From NCBI RefSeq assembly GCF_014199255.1, contig NZ_JACIJF010000010.1, positions 1 through 64,000 of the forward strand: a DNA stretch of 64,000 nt. The letters are read 5' to 3'. The notes under the pieces were generated by a model that saw nothing but the letters and a program-made list of their open reading frames with translations, had not been told where the DNA came from and did not search any database. Origin of the DNA: Sphingomonas xinjiangensis (GTDB lineage Bacteria > Pseudomonadota > Alphaproteobacteria > Sphingomonadales > Sphingomonadaceae). Below are positions 1 through 8,275 of the stretch, in pieces. Made by a program: the position numbers and the translations under genes. The first letter of the stretch is position 1. Each line of letters starts with the position of its first letter.

Positions 1-157
1 GCGATAGCGGGCGATCCATGATCGAAGGAAAGCGGATCGGCGGAGGATGGTCGTCACTTCGGGTGGTCGCGCCAAGTCGCCGCCGATCCACCCCGCCTTC
101 CCCGGGAGATTGACCACTCGCGTCGTGATCGGAACAACGACTGTTAGCGCCCAACTT
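1..157 (-). pseudogene. Partial inverted copy of the small gene at 48.5 kb, cut by the window edge
   Basis: Positions 1-157 are the reverse complement of 48491-48647 with three mismatches (at 96, 146 and 153). Read on the minus strand the stretch encodes the same peptide as the gene at 48483, including the segments TVVVPITTRVVNLPGK and WIGGDLARPPEVTTILRR, and runs off the left edge. The ATG used by the other copy is not present here; the similarity stops at about 157, just before where that codon would be. All three substitutions change an amino acid, so there is no sign of selection on the protein. It could be a truncated duplicate gene or a gene with another start; the rest lies outside the window. 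Confidence 0.7.
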
Positions 158-206
158 ATGTCGTTGCGATTACCAAGCCGTCTTCCCTGAAGCGGTCGCC
201 CGTCGG

Positions 207-542
207 CTAAACTGTCACCGCCCCCCCGACGTCAGTGATGAAGGGTGCCGATCTCGCTTGAGCCACCAGCTTCTCCAATTCGAGGACATGCGCCTCGAAT
301 GCCTTCCTGCCCTGCCTGGTCAGGCTGAGCCAGGTTCGCTGCCGCGTATCAACCACGGCCTTGCTCAACTTCACATATCCGGCTTCGTCGAGCTGGCGAA
401 CATGCTTACTCAGCACCGAGTCACTGACCCCCAGCGTGTCGCGAATTGTGCCGAACTCCGCGCTGTCCACCGCGCTCAGCATGGCACATATCTGGAGGCG
501 ATTGGGTGCGTGGATTACCGGGTCGAAGCCCCCTGCGGTCAT
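207..542 (-). CDS. Winged-helix transcriptional regulator (MarR/ArsR-like)
   Basis: A 111-residue protein that is essentially one winged-helix DNA-binding domain: a first helix with HAPNRLQICAMLSAV, a recognition region with DTLGVSDSVLSKHVRQLDEA, and a wing with VDTRQRTWLSLTRQGRKAF. This is the small regulator family often encoded beside an integral membrane protein. I chose the ATG at 542 rather than the upstream start of the open frame because it forms an ATGA overlap with the stop of the preceding gene (539-542), which implies translational coupling. It probably represses its own operon through the palindromes at 1012-1028 and 1064-1078. There is no ligand domain; the signal is unknown. 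Confidence 0.85.
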   Translation of the reverse strand: MTAGGFDPVIHAPNRLQICAMLSAVDSAEFGTIRDTLGVSDSVLSKHVRQLDEAGYVKLSKAVVDTRQRTWLSLTRQGRKAFEAHVLELEKLVAQARSAPFITDVGGAVTV

Positions 543-1000
543 CGCACCGTCTCCGCATCCTTGATGAAGGACCACTCCAACACGAACCCCAGCCCGGTCG
601 CGAATACGCCGCACAAGAGGGCGATCCACAGCATGGCCCCTTCGTGCCCGCCGCTATTCTCCAGCCACACTCCGAACCGAATGCTCGCAACGGCGATGAT
701 AACACCACCAAAGCCAAGCAACGTCGATCGCAGGCTACCCCGGTGCGTGCTGGAGATACTTACGCCGGTGCGCCGACGGTGATGCGAGGCAAGTGCCGCA
801 ATCAACGCCAGACCAACGAACATCACCCATATAGAGCCCTGCTGCGTGAACGCAGCAGCCATGATCGCTACGGCAAGTCCGACGCTTGCATGATACCACC
901 ACGGCGCCCTGACCCGAGCGGCAGCAGCCTGCCGCGTGCGACCGATGATCTTCAGTCCCTCTTCAACACTCAGCTCGTTCGTTTGGTCGATCTTGTTCAC
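539..1000 (-). CDS. Small integral membrane protein cotranscribed with a winged-helix regulator
   Basis: A 153-residue protein with a short polar N-terminus (about residues 1-35) and four likely membrane segments, for example VGLAVAIMAAAF, IWVMFVGLALIAALAS, LLGFGGVIIAVASI and MLWIALLCGVFATGLGFVL. It starts with GTG at 1000, preceded on the minus strand by a GGGAG ribosome-binding site. It is the first gene of a two-gene operon with the regulator and overlaps it by 4 bp. Membrane protein plus winged-helix regulator pairs of this layout are common in sphingomonads and xanthomonads, but I do not know the function of the membrane partner. Confidence 0.8.
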   Translation of the reverse strand: MNKIDQTNELSVEEGLKIIGRTRQAAAARVRAPWWYHASVGLAVAIMAAAFTQQGSIWVMFVGLALIAALASHHRRRTGVSISSTHRGSLRSTLLGFGGVIIAVASIRFGVWLENSGGHEGAMLWIALLCGVFATGLGFVLEWSFIKDAETVR

Positions 1001-1011
1001 TTTCAGTCTCC

Positions 1012-1078
1012 CTTTCCAATGCGGAAAGAGTAAGTCTATCTTTCCATATCGTCAAGCGTCATATTTCCACTTCGGAAA
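1012..1078 (-). promoter_or_regulatory. Twin TTTCC-N5-GGAAA operators and promoter of the regulator operon
   Basis: Two palindromes of the same design lie in front of the GTG at 1000: CTTTCC-aatgc-GGAAAG (1012-1028) and TTTCC-acttc-GGAAA (1064-1078), centred 51 bp apart, with an extra TTTCC half-site at 1041-1045. On the minus strand a TTGACG -35-like hexamer lies between the two palindromes. The spacing suits a dimeric winged-helix repressor, most simply the one encoded at 207-542. Binding is inference. Confidence 0.6.
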
Positions 1079-1286
1079 GTCATGCTAACGAACCTGGAGC
1101 CCAGCGCTATCCGCGAGCGGCAGCTGAGCGATGCCAGACACCGAAAAGCTGACCTTCCGCTTTCGCCCAAACCCGGCCGTTCAGGTCGGCTATCCGCACA
1201 CCCCAAAGCGGTCGTTCGTTCATTTCACGGGTGAGTGCCGCAAATGACCCACTTGCGAGCTCTCGCGCTCTCCATAAACTGCCGGC

Positions 1287-1748
1287 ATGCGTATATCGAA
1301 GTTCGCGATATGCCTGTCTGTCGCTGTCTTTTTCGTTTCCGCGTGCGGGAACACAGCAAGCGACAGAGGAGAGGCAGATGGCAGTGTCCTGCACGACGCT
1401 CCAAGCCGCTTGATGGGCAAGGCGCAGCTTGGACGAGACGACGCAATCATCTTTCTCTGCGAGGACCGGCAAACGTGTGGCGACGCTCTCTCGTTCGGTG
1501 AACTGGCAGAGCGGAGTTGTGCTCTTGAACTCAACAAGGTCGTCACAGACGCTTTACTCAGACGCCACGGCGTAGATGCGGCCTCTTCAACTGGGGAGTT
1601 CTGGATTGCAGGCAGGGGTCGGCGTTCAAAGGGGATTGGGGGATTCGGGCACCTCGGCGGGCAGCAATGCCAAGTTCGCTTCGATGGCGTCGACAGCATT
1701 GACCCGGGCCCACCCTATATTTGGATGCCGTTGCCGCCGACGAACTGA
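1287..1748 (+). CDS. Putative lipoprotein, unknown function
   Basis: A 153-residue protein beginning with a clear lipoprotein signal: MRISK, a hydrophobic stretch and the lipobox VSAC followed by GNTAS, so Cys20 would be lipidated. The mature part contains four more cysteines and the segments DDAIIFLCEDRQTCGDAL and ERSCALELNKVVTDALLRR. No family was recognised. The ATG at 1287 is the first start that gives a signal peptide. It stands alone, with no operon partner on this strand. Confidence 0.6.
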   Translation: MRISKFAICLSVAVFFVSACGNTASDRGEADGSVLHDAPSRLMGKAQLGRDDAIIFLCEDRQTCGDALSFGELAERSCALELNKVVTDALLRRHGVDAASSTGEFWIAGRGRRSKGIGGFGHLGGQQCQVRFDGVDSIDPGPPYIWMPLPPTN

Positions 1749-1800
1749 TCGGCGACTGACGCCCATTTGCAGGCATTCAGCACGCTGTTAAGCTCGGACG

Positions 1801-1968
1801 ATGAGCCGCGTTCCAGCCTTCCTGATTGCCGTCGCGGTTGGTGCGCTTCTTGCCGCCATAATCCAACCTCTCACCTCGGCGCCCGCGGAGGTCGGCGCAG
1901 GGCTCGCTGGAGCCTTCACAATTGGATTCTACGGTCTATTTCGGCGACAGGAAACGACCATCCGCTGA
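1801..1968 (+). CDS. Small two-helix membrane protein (55 aa)
   Basis: An ATG at 1801 opens a 55-codon frame ending in TGA at 1966-1968. The peptide has two hydrophobic segments, FLIAVAVGALLAAII and AGLAGAFTIGFYGLF, joined by a short PLTSAPAEV loop and followed by a basic tail RRQETTIR. That is the pattern of a small inner-membrane hairpin protein. No Shine-Dalgarno sequence stands out and the family is not recognised, so it could be chance, but the hydrophobic hairpin with a positive C-terminus argues for a real gene. Confidence 0.45.
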   Translation: MSRVPAFLIAVAVGALLAAIIQPLTSAPAEVGAGLAGAFTIGFYGLFRRQETTIR

Positions 1969-2105
1969 CGACTCACTTTGCGACGATCGATGCTCGGCAG
2001 AGGCGCCAGTCTGGTGAAAGCCGCCGGGTCGCTCCTGGCGTGCAAAGCTACGTGTCGGCTGTCGCCCCAGTTGCGGATGTTCATGTTCGCAGCGATGATG
2101 CTTGG

Positions 2106-2483
2106 ATGTGGACCAAACTTATACTCGCTTGTTTAGTTGGATGCGCAATCGGCGGCGTCGCTGGCCGGAACGCAAAACCTAGCGGGACTACAGGCGAGTG
2201 CCGTATCAATAGCTACGAGCGCCTATCTCTTGATCTCGGCACCCAACCCAAACTGGCACTTGAGCAAGTCCCCGATACCGCAGTTGGAAATGTTCAGCGG
2301 TGCTGGGCGCAAAATCCTTACGGTGGGCCAGCGCATAGCCTCTCACTGCTATACGCCCGACGTGGTCCAGCTGGTCAAACGTACGTAGCTTTTGAGCCCC
2401 TTGGCATCACGGACGTAGAAATCGTCTTCTTATTAGGTCGGTCGGGCAATGTGAAAGCCGCTTACCAGCGAAGCACCCTGTAA
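2106..2483 (+). CDS. Putative secreted protein, unknown function
   Basis: A 125-residue protein starting at the ATG at 2106. The N-terminus MWTKLILACLVGCAIGGVAG reads as a signal peptide or membrane anchor. The rest has the look of a small periplasmic domain, with two cysteines (in GECRINSY and VQRCWAQ) that could form a disulfide and a conserved-looking end FLLGRSGNVKAAYQRSTL. The frame is open much further upstream, but that extension has no signal and odd composition, so I use the internal start. Confidence 0.5.
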   Translation: MWTKLILACLVGCAIGGVAGRNAKPSGTTGECRINSYERLSLDLGTQPKLALEQVPDTAVGNVQRCWAQNPYGGPAHSLSLLYARRGPAGQTYVAFEPLGITDVEIVFLLGRSGNVKAAYQRSTL

Positions 2484-3410
2484 GTTAAACGGCCGACACT
2501 GCCGCTCCTGCAATGACTGCTTTTGCTATCAAGCTGGCCGAAAGCAGACTGTCGGGTAACCACCAGTAGCAGACATTCTGGATCTCAGGCCGAGTGGGCA
2601 ACGAACAGGTCCGCAGGGCGTCGACGGCTTTGCTTTGTCCGCGCCCGATAGAGGTGCCTTCAACGAGAAAGATGTCGTACCAGGGTATGTGAGACTTGGC
2701 TCTTCCGGGCTGCAGTGCCGCAACTAGGCCCCTACCCCCTTGTCCGCTGAACGATCCCCTTTCGGACATTCTAATCCACGATGAGCGCAGCCTCAGAGCG
2801 ACGTCTTCCGACGCGAACAGCCAGTTTCAGTCGTAACGCGACGCCGCACGAACAGCCGCCGAACGTCGGCTTCCGACAAGAGCTGACGTCAACCTGCGGC
2901 ATCGGAACGACGGGTTTGTCCCAAAGTCTGTCATTAATCGCGCGATTAGCGTGAGCGAGAGACGTGTTCCCGGATGATTGACGGATGTCGAAGTTTGGAA
3001 ACGGGAAGGGTGCTCTGAATATCCGGATCAGTTATTTCGATTGAAGCATATTCCTGGTTGACGCCCCTCATCCGAAATGCGCCACGAAGGCGCTCGCAAG
3101 CTCCGGGAGTTAAGCCACCCGCAAATTGGCATTTTCGTTGTCGGAGATGGTTAGGAACAGCGTCACTCCATAAAAATCACGCTTCCCTCGCCGTCCGAAG
3201 GGTTGCGCAGCTTGCAGGTTACCCGGACTCATAGAAGGGGCAAGCGCGGGCTCGGATCGCAAGTGGTCTTGACGAACGACACAGCGACCGGTGGGCTAAT
3301 GATCTGAGGCGACTCGTCGCTTGCTGCACAACGACAGACACGGCGGTTGCAAGTCTCTCATCCAACTTGGATCACCAGCAGATCGAGCGAGCCTGCGCTT
3401 CCACAGCAAT
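2484..3410. other. Long gap with no supportable gene
   Basis: More than 900 bases separate the small secreted protein from the GH30 gene. A 94-codon frame at 2485-2769 on the minus strand has no recognisable domain, no clear ribosome-binding site and an uneven composition, so I do not call it. Nothing else was recognised. Confidence 0.5.
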
Positions 3411-4802
3411 CTACCAGAGAAAGGTTACTGCTCCACCAGCGGGCAAGACGTGACCGAAACGCTGACGCGGCGCTACTACCTCTAAGGAGGCAGGGTTGTC
3501 ACCAGCGTTGAACGCCAGCAAGACGATGCCACCATCTGCGTTCGTGAAGGCGACAGTCAGAAGCTTCGCGTCGCTCGTAGACGAAATCCTGGCGGCCCCC
3601 GGACGCACGAACCGGCTCAGATGGCCAAGCGCATAGTATTCCAGCTCACGAGTGATCTCCCCGCTGCTTGGATCGATCGTGACGACGCCGCGGCAATTGC
3701 TGCACCCTCCCTTGTGCGGCCCTGAAGAGGGATCGAGCGCCAAGTTCCAAAGAAGCACACCCCTAGCCCAGCCTCGCGTCGAACCGATCATCAAGTTCTT
3801 CACAGTGTCGCCGAAGCCGGCCTTCCACCCTGGCCGCCACCCGCCGCCTGAGCACTCGGTGAAGAAGGTCTCCTTGTTCGGAAACTTGTCCTTGACCCGC
3901 GTCTGCGCGGCCACGTCGCCGCCGTAGCAGTGCCAAGCAACCCCGGCGATGTACCGCGACGCTTGCGGGTCAGCCAGAACGGCTTCCGGCTGCTCCGGCA
4001 GATCCCAGTTGTGATCCCATTCCAATACGCGCGTGCCCAAACCAGCTTGAGCCAGAGCAGGCCCGAGATGCCCCCCGACGAATTTCGCCCGGTCGGCTGG
4101 CGGCCAGCGCATGCCTGGATAGTCCTTGGGAGAGAAATCCGGCTCGTTCTGTATCGTGACGTAGGGCATCTTCACGCCTTCCGCCTCGTATGCCTTCAGA
4201 TACCGAACGAAGTAGCGCGCGTAGGCATCATAGCTGTCGTTGCGCAGCGTGCCGCCTATCATCGAGTCCCCGGTCTTCATCCAGCTAGGCGGGCTCCAGG
4301 GACTCGCCATGACGACAAGACCTGGATTGATCCGCAGCGCCTGCTTCACCGTCGGCAGGACCGTCTGCCGATTTGGCTCAATCGAGAAGCGGCGAAGTTG
4401 TGGATCACGCATCCCTGCGGGCATATCGTCAAAGCTATAGTGCGTCGGCGAGAAGTCCGACGCCCCAATCGTGAGCCGAGTAAAGTTAAGCCCCAACTTG
4501 CCCGACCCGGTGCCGAACAACTCATCCAGCAGCGCAGCGCGCTTTGCGGGCTCCAGCTTCTGGATCAGAATAGCCGAAGCGTCGGTGATCGATGCTCCAA
4601 AGCCCACCATGGTCTGAAAGCGCCGGCTCGGGTCCACTTCGATCCGAACGGCGCCAGGCGTCACCGAAGACGATACCGACACAGGAGCGAGCCTCTGTTG
4701 CCCGTCCCCGCTCGTCTGCCATGCTTCAACCTTCACCGTCATTGGCGCTGGCACGGCCGACACCATCGTCATAGCCGCACAGGCGAGCAGAACTCGGTTC
4801 AT
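3411..4802 (-). CDS. GH30 family glycoside hydrolase (glucosylceramidase / beta-1,6-glucanase type)
   Basis: A 463-residue secreted enzyme with an N-terminal signal (MNRVLLACAAMTMVSAVPAP), a (beta/alpha)8 barrel and a C-terminal beta domain. The GH30 hallmarks are visible: GFGASITDAS near residue 67, the acid/base glutamate in TIQNEPDF (Glu220), and the nucleophile in FFTECSGG (Glu316). The family is retaining and cleaves beta-glucosidic or related bonds. The start overlaps the stop of the GH3 gene by 4 bp (4799-4802), so the two are translationally coupled: an endo- or exo-acting GH30 together with a beta-glucosidase. This suggests use of a beta-glucan. The exact substrate cannot be told from the sequence. 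Confidence 0.9.
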   Translation of the reverse strand: MNRVLLACAAMTMVSAVPAPMTVKVEAWQTSGDGQQRLAPVSVSSSVTPGAVRIEVDPSRRFQTMVGFGASITDASAILIQKLEPAKRAALLDELFGTGSGKLGLNFTRLTIGASDFSPTHYSFDDMPAGMRDPQLRRFSIEPNRQTVLPTVKQALRINPGLVVMASPWSPPSWMKTGDSMIGGTLRNDSYDAYARYFVRYLKAYEAEGVKMPYVTIQNEPDFSPKDYPGMRWPPADRAKFVGGHLGPALAQAGLGTRVLEWDHNWDLPEQPEAVLADPQASRYIAGVAWHCYGGDVAAQTRVKDKFPNKETFFTECSGGGWRPGWKAGFGDTVKNLMIGSTRGWARGVLLWNLALDPSSGPHKGGCSNCRGVVTIDPSSGEITRELEYYALGHLSRFVRPGAARISSTSDAKLLTVAFTNADGGIVLLAFNAGDNPASLEVVAPRQRFGHVLPAGGAVTFLW

Positions 4803-7078
4803 GGCTTCACCTGCACGTCTTTCATGGTCGCCGTGCCGCTCAGCGCCTTGTCACCGGCATAGCGGCCGACGGCCACCGGATAGGCACCCGCCGCGACGTG
4901 CCAGCGCTTGCCGGCGACATCGTAATCGGCGATCAGCCGCGGATCGACGACCACGCTGACGCGGCGGGTTTCACCCGGCTTCAGCATCACGCGCTCGAAC
5001 CCCACCAGCCGCACGGTGGCGCCGTCGCGCCGTCCAGCAGTGGCATAGACCTGCGGAACGTCCGCACCGGCGACGCGTCCGGTGTTGGTGACGTCGAAGC
5101 TGACCCGCATCGCCTGCCCACCCTCGACCCTCAGCCCGCCATAGCGGAACTGAGTGTAGGACAGGCCGTGCCCGAAGGGGAACAGCGGCTTCTGCCCGGT
5201 CCTGAGGAAAGAGCGGTAGCCGACCGCCGCGCCCTCGGCATAGGGGACCACGGGCGCGAGCTCGCGTTCGACCATGCCGTAGGTCCCTCCCGCCTTCTTT
5301 GCGGCGTCGGCGGCCTTCATGTCGGCCAAGCCTGGGATCGGGTGGCGCGGCGCCTGGTCCTCGCTGGCGACAAAGGTCATCGGCAGCTTGCCTGAGGGAT
5401 TGACCACGCCGAACAGGATGTTGGCGATGGCCTCTCCACCCTTCTGCCCGGGATACCAAGCCTGCAGCACCGCTGGCACCTTGCTCAGCCAGGGCATCAG
5501 CACGGGACCGCCGGTCTCCAGCACCACTGCGGTGCGCTTGTTGGCACCGGCGACAGCCTCGATCAGCGCGTCCTGATTGTCGGGCAGGGAGAGGGTCTCG
5601 ATGTCCTGCGCCTCGGTGCGCCATTGCAAGGCAAAGACGATCGCCAGGTCGGCGCCGCGTGCAGCCGCTGCCGCTGCCGCAGGATCGCGACCATCGACAT
5701 AGGTGACCTGCGCGCCCGGGGCCATCGCGCGGATCGCGGCGAGCGGCGAGGAGGCATGCCAGGTGACGCGTGCGAAGGAGGCCGCTGCCCCCTCGGTGAG
5801 CGGAATCTCGACGGGCGCGCCGCCAACCGAGCGGACCTGCGAAGAGCCGCCGCCCGAGAGCACGCCGACATCGGCATGCCCGCCGATCAGCACGATCTTC
5901 CTGGCCGTGCGCGCCAGCGGCAAGAGGTTGCCATCGTTCTTGAGCAGCACGCTGCCCTTTTCCGCCACTTCCTGTGCGACGCGCGCATTGGCGGCATAGT
6001 CGATCGGCTGCGCGGTAAGCGGCACGGGATGGTCGATCAGCCCGGTGGTGGTCACGCCCCAAAGAATCCGCCGGTTCATGTCGCGCAGGCGCTCGGGAGC
6101 CACGCTGCCATTCGCCACGGCGTCAGCCAGCGGCTTGCCGAAATACATCGCCTTGTCGAGCTCGCGGCCCGACTGCTGGTCGAGGCCTGCATTGGCGGCC
6201 TTGACGGTGGAGTGCACCGCGCCCCAATCGCTCATCACCCAGCCCTTGTAGCCCCAGTCGCGCTTCAGGACTTGGTTGAGCAGCCAGTCGTTCTCACACG
6301 CCCAATGCGTGTTGACCTTGTTGTAGGCGCACATGGCCGAACCTGGACGGCCGCGCTCTACTGCAATCTGAAACGCGAGCAGATCGCTCTCGCGCAAGGA
6401 CGCCTCATCGATCCTGGCATCCATCGTCGTGCGCAGCGTCTCCTGCGGATTCAGAGCGAAGTGCTTCAGCGTCGAAATGATATGGTTGGCCTGCACCCCG
6501 CGGATCGACTCACCCGCCATGATGCCGGAAAGCAGCGGGTCCTCGCCCAGATATTCGAAGGTGCGACCGCCCCAGGGATCGCGCGTAAGGTTAGCGCCGC
6601 CCGCGAGCAGCACGTTGAAGGTCTTGGCCCGCGCCTCTCCGCCGATCATCACCCCGCCGCGATAGGCGAGGTCCGGGTCGAAGCTGGCGGCGAGCGCCAG
6701 GCTGGCGGGAAGCGCGGTTGCAACGTCGCCCTTGCGCTGCTCGATCTGGTTGGCGACGCCCAGACTGGCGTCGCTTTCGCGCAGCGTCGGAATACCCAGG
6801 CGCGGGATGCCGGGCACATAGCCGGCCGAGGAAATCATGTCGGCGGGCTTGTCCTTGCTCATCGGCGGAAAATAGCCGTGGACGTAGCGGAGCTGTTCCT
6901 CGCGGGTCATCTGCCGGGCCAAGTCCTCCGCTCGCTTCTCGGCGGCGGTGGTGGCGGTGGCGGTGGCGGCCGAGTCCTGCGGAACCGGCGCCTGCTGCGC
7001 GGCAACTGGCGCGCCGGCGGCGAGCGCGATGGCGGAAACGGCGACCGTTGTCGGCCGCGTGCGCGTGAAAACCTTCAT
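4799..7078 (-). CDS. bglX: GH3 family beta-glucosidase
   Basis: A 759-residue periplasmic or secreted GH3 enzyme. Order: signal peptide (residues 1-27, ending PVAAQQ), an alanine/threonine-rich linker, the GH3 N-terminal barrel with GGANLTRDPWGGRTFEYLGE, the nucleophile aspartate in GWVMSDWGAVHST, the GH3 C-terminal domain, and a fibronectin-III-like domain at the end (DVTNTGRVAGADVPQVY). GH3 enzymes of this layout release glucose from the non-reducing end of beta-oligoglucosides. The ATG at 7078 has a GGGGAGAGG ribosome-binding site. It is the first gene of the GH3-GH30 operon and lies directly downstream of a perfect LacI-type operator (7107-7122). The symbol is a family label, not proof of orthology. 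Confidence 0.92.
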   Translation of the reverse strand: MKVFTRTRPTTVAVSAIALAAGAPVAAQQAPVPQDSAATATATTAAEKRAEDLARQMTREEQLRYVHGYFPPMSKDKPADMISSAGYVPGIPRLGIPTLRESDASLGVANQIEQRKGDVATALPASLALAASFDPDLAYRGGVMIGGEARAKTFNVLLAGGANLTRDPWGGRTFEYLGEDPLLSGIMAGESIRGVQANHIISTLKHFALNPQETLRTTMDARIDEASLRESDLLAFQIAVERGRPGSAMCAYNKVNTHWACENDWLLNQVLKRDWGYKGWVMSDWGAVHSTVKAANAGLDQQSGRELDKAMYFGKPLADAVANGSVAPERLRDMNRRILWGVTTTGLIDHPVPLTAQPIDYAANARVAQEVAEKGSVLLKNDGNLLPLARTARKIVLIGGHADVGVLSGGGSSQVRSVGGAPVEIPLTEGAAASFARVTWHASSPLAAIRAMAPGAQVTYVDGRDPAAAAAAARGADLAIVFALQWRTEAQDIETLSLPDNQDALIEAVAGANKRTAVVLETGGPVLMPWLSKVPAVLQAWYPGQKGGEAIANILFGVVNPSGKLPMTFVASEDQAPRHPIPGLADMKAADAAKKAGGTYGMVERELAPVVPYAEGAAVGYRSFLRTGQKPLFPFGHGLSYTQFRYGGLRVEGGQAMRVSFDVTNTGRVAGADVPQVYATAGRRDGATVRLVGFERVMLKPGETRRVSVVVDPRLIADYDVAGKRWHVAAGAYPVAVGRYAGDKALSGTATMKDVQVKP

Positions 7079-7106
7079 GTCCTCTCCCCAAACTTCGGCG
7101 CTCTTA

Positions 7107-7122
7107 TTGGAAGCGCTTCCAA
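7107..7122. promoter_or_regulatory. LacI-family operator in front of the GH3-GH30 operon
   Basis: TTGGAAGCGCTTCCAA is a perfect 16-bp palindrome with the central CG expected for LacI/GalR-type repressors. It lies 29 bp upstream of the GH3 start codon. The same 16 bases occur at 14588-14603 in front of the TonB receptor. The obvious cognate regulator is the LacI-family protein encoded immediately upstream (7155-8228). Confidence 0.85.
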
Positions 7123-7154
7123 CCGTTCCGTAATCTCTGTCCCGGCTGCCAATG

Positions 7155-8228
7155 TCAACGACGTGCGGGTGAAGCCACCGACGCCCGTTCGACTATGGTG
7201 AAAGGCAGGAGTTCACACGACTGCGGCGCTACACCGCCACTGCCGCCAGCGCCCGCTATGATTTGCATGGCCCGTGCGCTCATCTCCTGGATGGGCTGAT
7301 GCACAGTGGTAAGCGGCGGCCATACAAGGGCGGAGACGGGCGTGTCGTCGAAGCTCGCGATCGATAAGTCGCGGGGAACGTCCAAGCCGTCGCGGTGCGC
7401 GGCGAACAGCGCGCCCACAGCTGTGTCGTCGTTGGCGCAGATGATCGCAGTCGGCCTTGGATCGGTAGCGATCAGCTCGGGCAGGAGGTCGGTTCCGGAC
7501 TTAAAGGTGAAATTGCCACGACGGGAGACGATCGCATTCTCGTCGAGCCCTTCCTCCTTGAAGGCTCTCATCGCTCCCAAAAAGCGCCGCTCCGCAGACA
7601 GGTGCTCAGCCAATCCCTGAATGAACCCGACGCGACGGTGACCGAGATCCAGAAGGTGGCGCGCAAGTGCGAACCCCGCGGCCTCGTCGTCCATGCCAAC
7701 TCCTGGAGCGCCGGGATCCTCCGAGCTGCCGGGTGAAATGCGAACGAGCGCGGTTCCGGCTTCTGTCAGCAACCGCACTAGGTTGGACCAGTCAGAGAAT
7801 GGCGGGGTGAGGATCACGCCGCGGCATCGGCTTTCCTCCACGAGGTGGAGGATTCTGGTTTCTACGTCAGCGCCTGACTGAACGACGGAATGCGTCACCA
7901 GCTCGAACCCAGTCTGCGCGCACACACGCAGCGCTCCGGTCTCAAGCGCCGCCTGATAGTAGGAGTTCGGCTCGCTTTCGGTATCCGACGAGAATATCAG
8001 CAGCACCGTGCGATTGGCGCCACCGGCAAGAAAGCGGGCCTGAAGATTGACTTGGTAGCCGAGCGTCTCGACCGCTTCGAGGACGCGCGACCGCATCTTA
8101 TCGCTCACGTTGGGACCGTCGTTCAGCACACGGGAAACGGTAGCCCGCCCAACTCCGGACAGACGCGCGACGTCGTCAATAGTGGGACGCTTGCCCGTCG
8201 AGGTTCCTTCCAGTGTCTGTCCGGCCAT
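7155..8228 (-). CDS. LacI-family transcriptional repressor of the glycan-use locus
   Basis: A 357-residue regulator. The helix-turn-helix and hinge are at the N-terminus: TIDDVARLSGVGRATVSRVL followed by NDGPNVSDKMRSRVLEAVE and LGYQVNLQARFL. The remainder is a periplasmic-binding-protein-like sugar-sensing domain (for example HRRVGFIQGLAEHLSAERR and ICANDDTAVGALFAAHRDG). I use the ATG at 8228, which places about 14 residues before the HTH; the open frame extends upstream but into the neighbouring gene's 3' end. It is encoded upstream of the GH3 gene on the same strand with the operator between them, and very likely represses both the GH3-GH30 and the TonB-receptor operons, with release by a sugar from the substrate. 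Confidence 0.92.
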   Translation of the reverse strand: MAGQTLEGTSTGKRPTIDDVARLSGVGRATVSRVLNDGPNVSDKMRSRVLEAVETLGYQVNLQARFLAGGANRTVLLIFSSDTESEPNSYYQAALETGALRVCAQTGFELVTHSVVQSGADVETRILHLVEESRCRGVILTPPFSDWSNLVRLLTEAGTALVRISPGSSEDPGAPGVGMDDEAAGFALARHLLDLGHRRVGFIQGLAEHLSAERRFLGAMRAFKEEGLDENAIVSRRGNFTFKSGTDLLPELIATDPRPTAIICANDDTAVGALFAAHRDGLDVPRDLSIASFDDTPVSALVWPPLTTVHQPIQEMSARAMQIIAGAGGSGGVAPQSCELLPFTIVERASVASPARR

Positions 8229-8275
8229 TCCCCTCGTGTGTCGCCTGGAAGGGCGTGACGCAAGCGTGACCACCT

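Noticed and set aside
2485-2769. 94-codon minus-strand frame
   Set aside because: No family, no good ribosome-binding site, uneven composition in a long non-coding gap.
5624-7201. 525-codon plus-strand frame antisense to GH3
   Set aside because: Shadow frame of a well-recognised GH3 gene; includes a glycine run from the reverse of an alanine/threonine linker.
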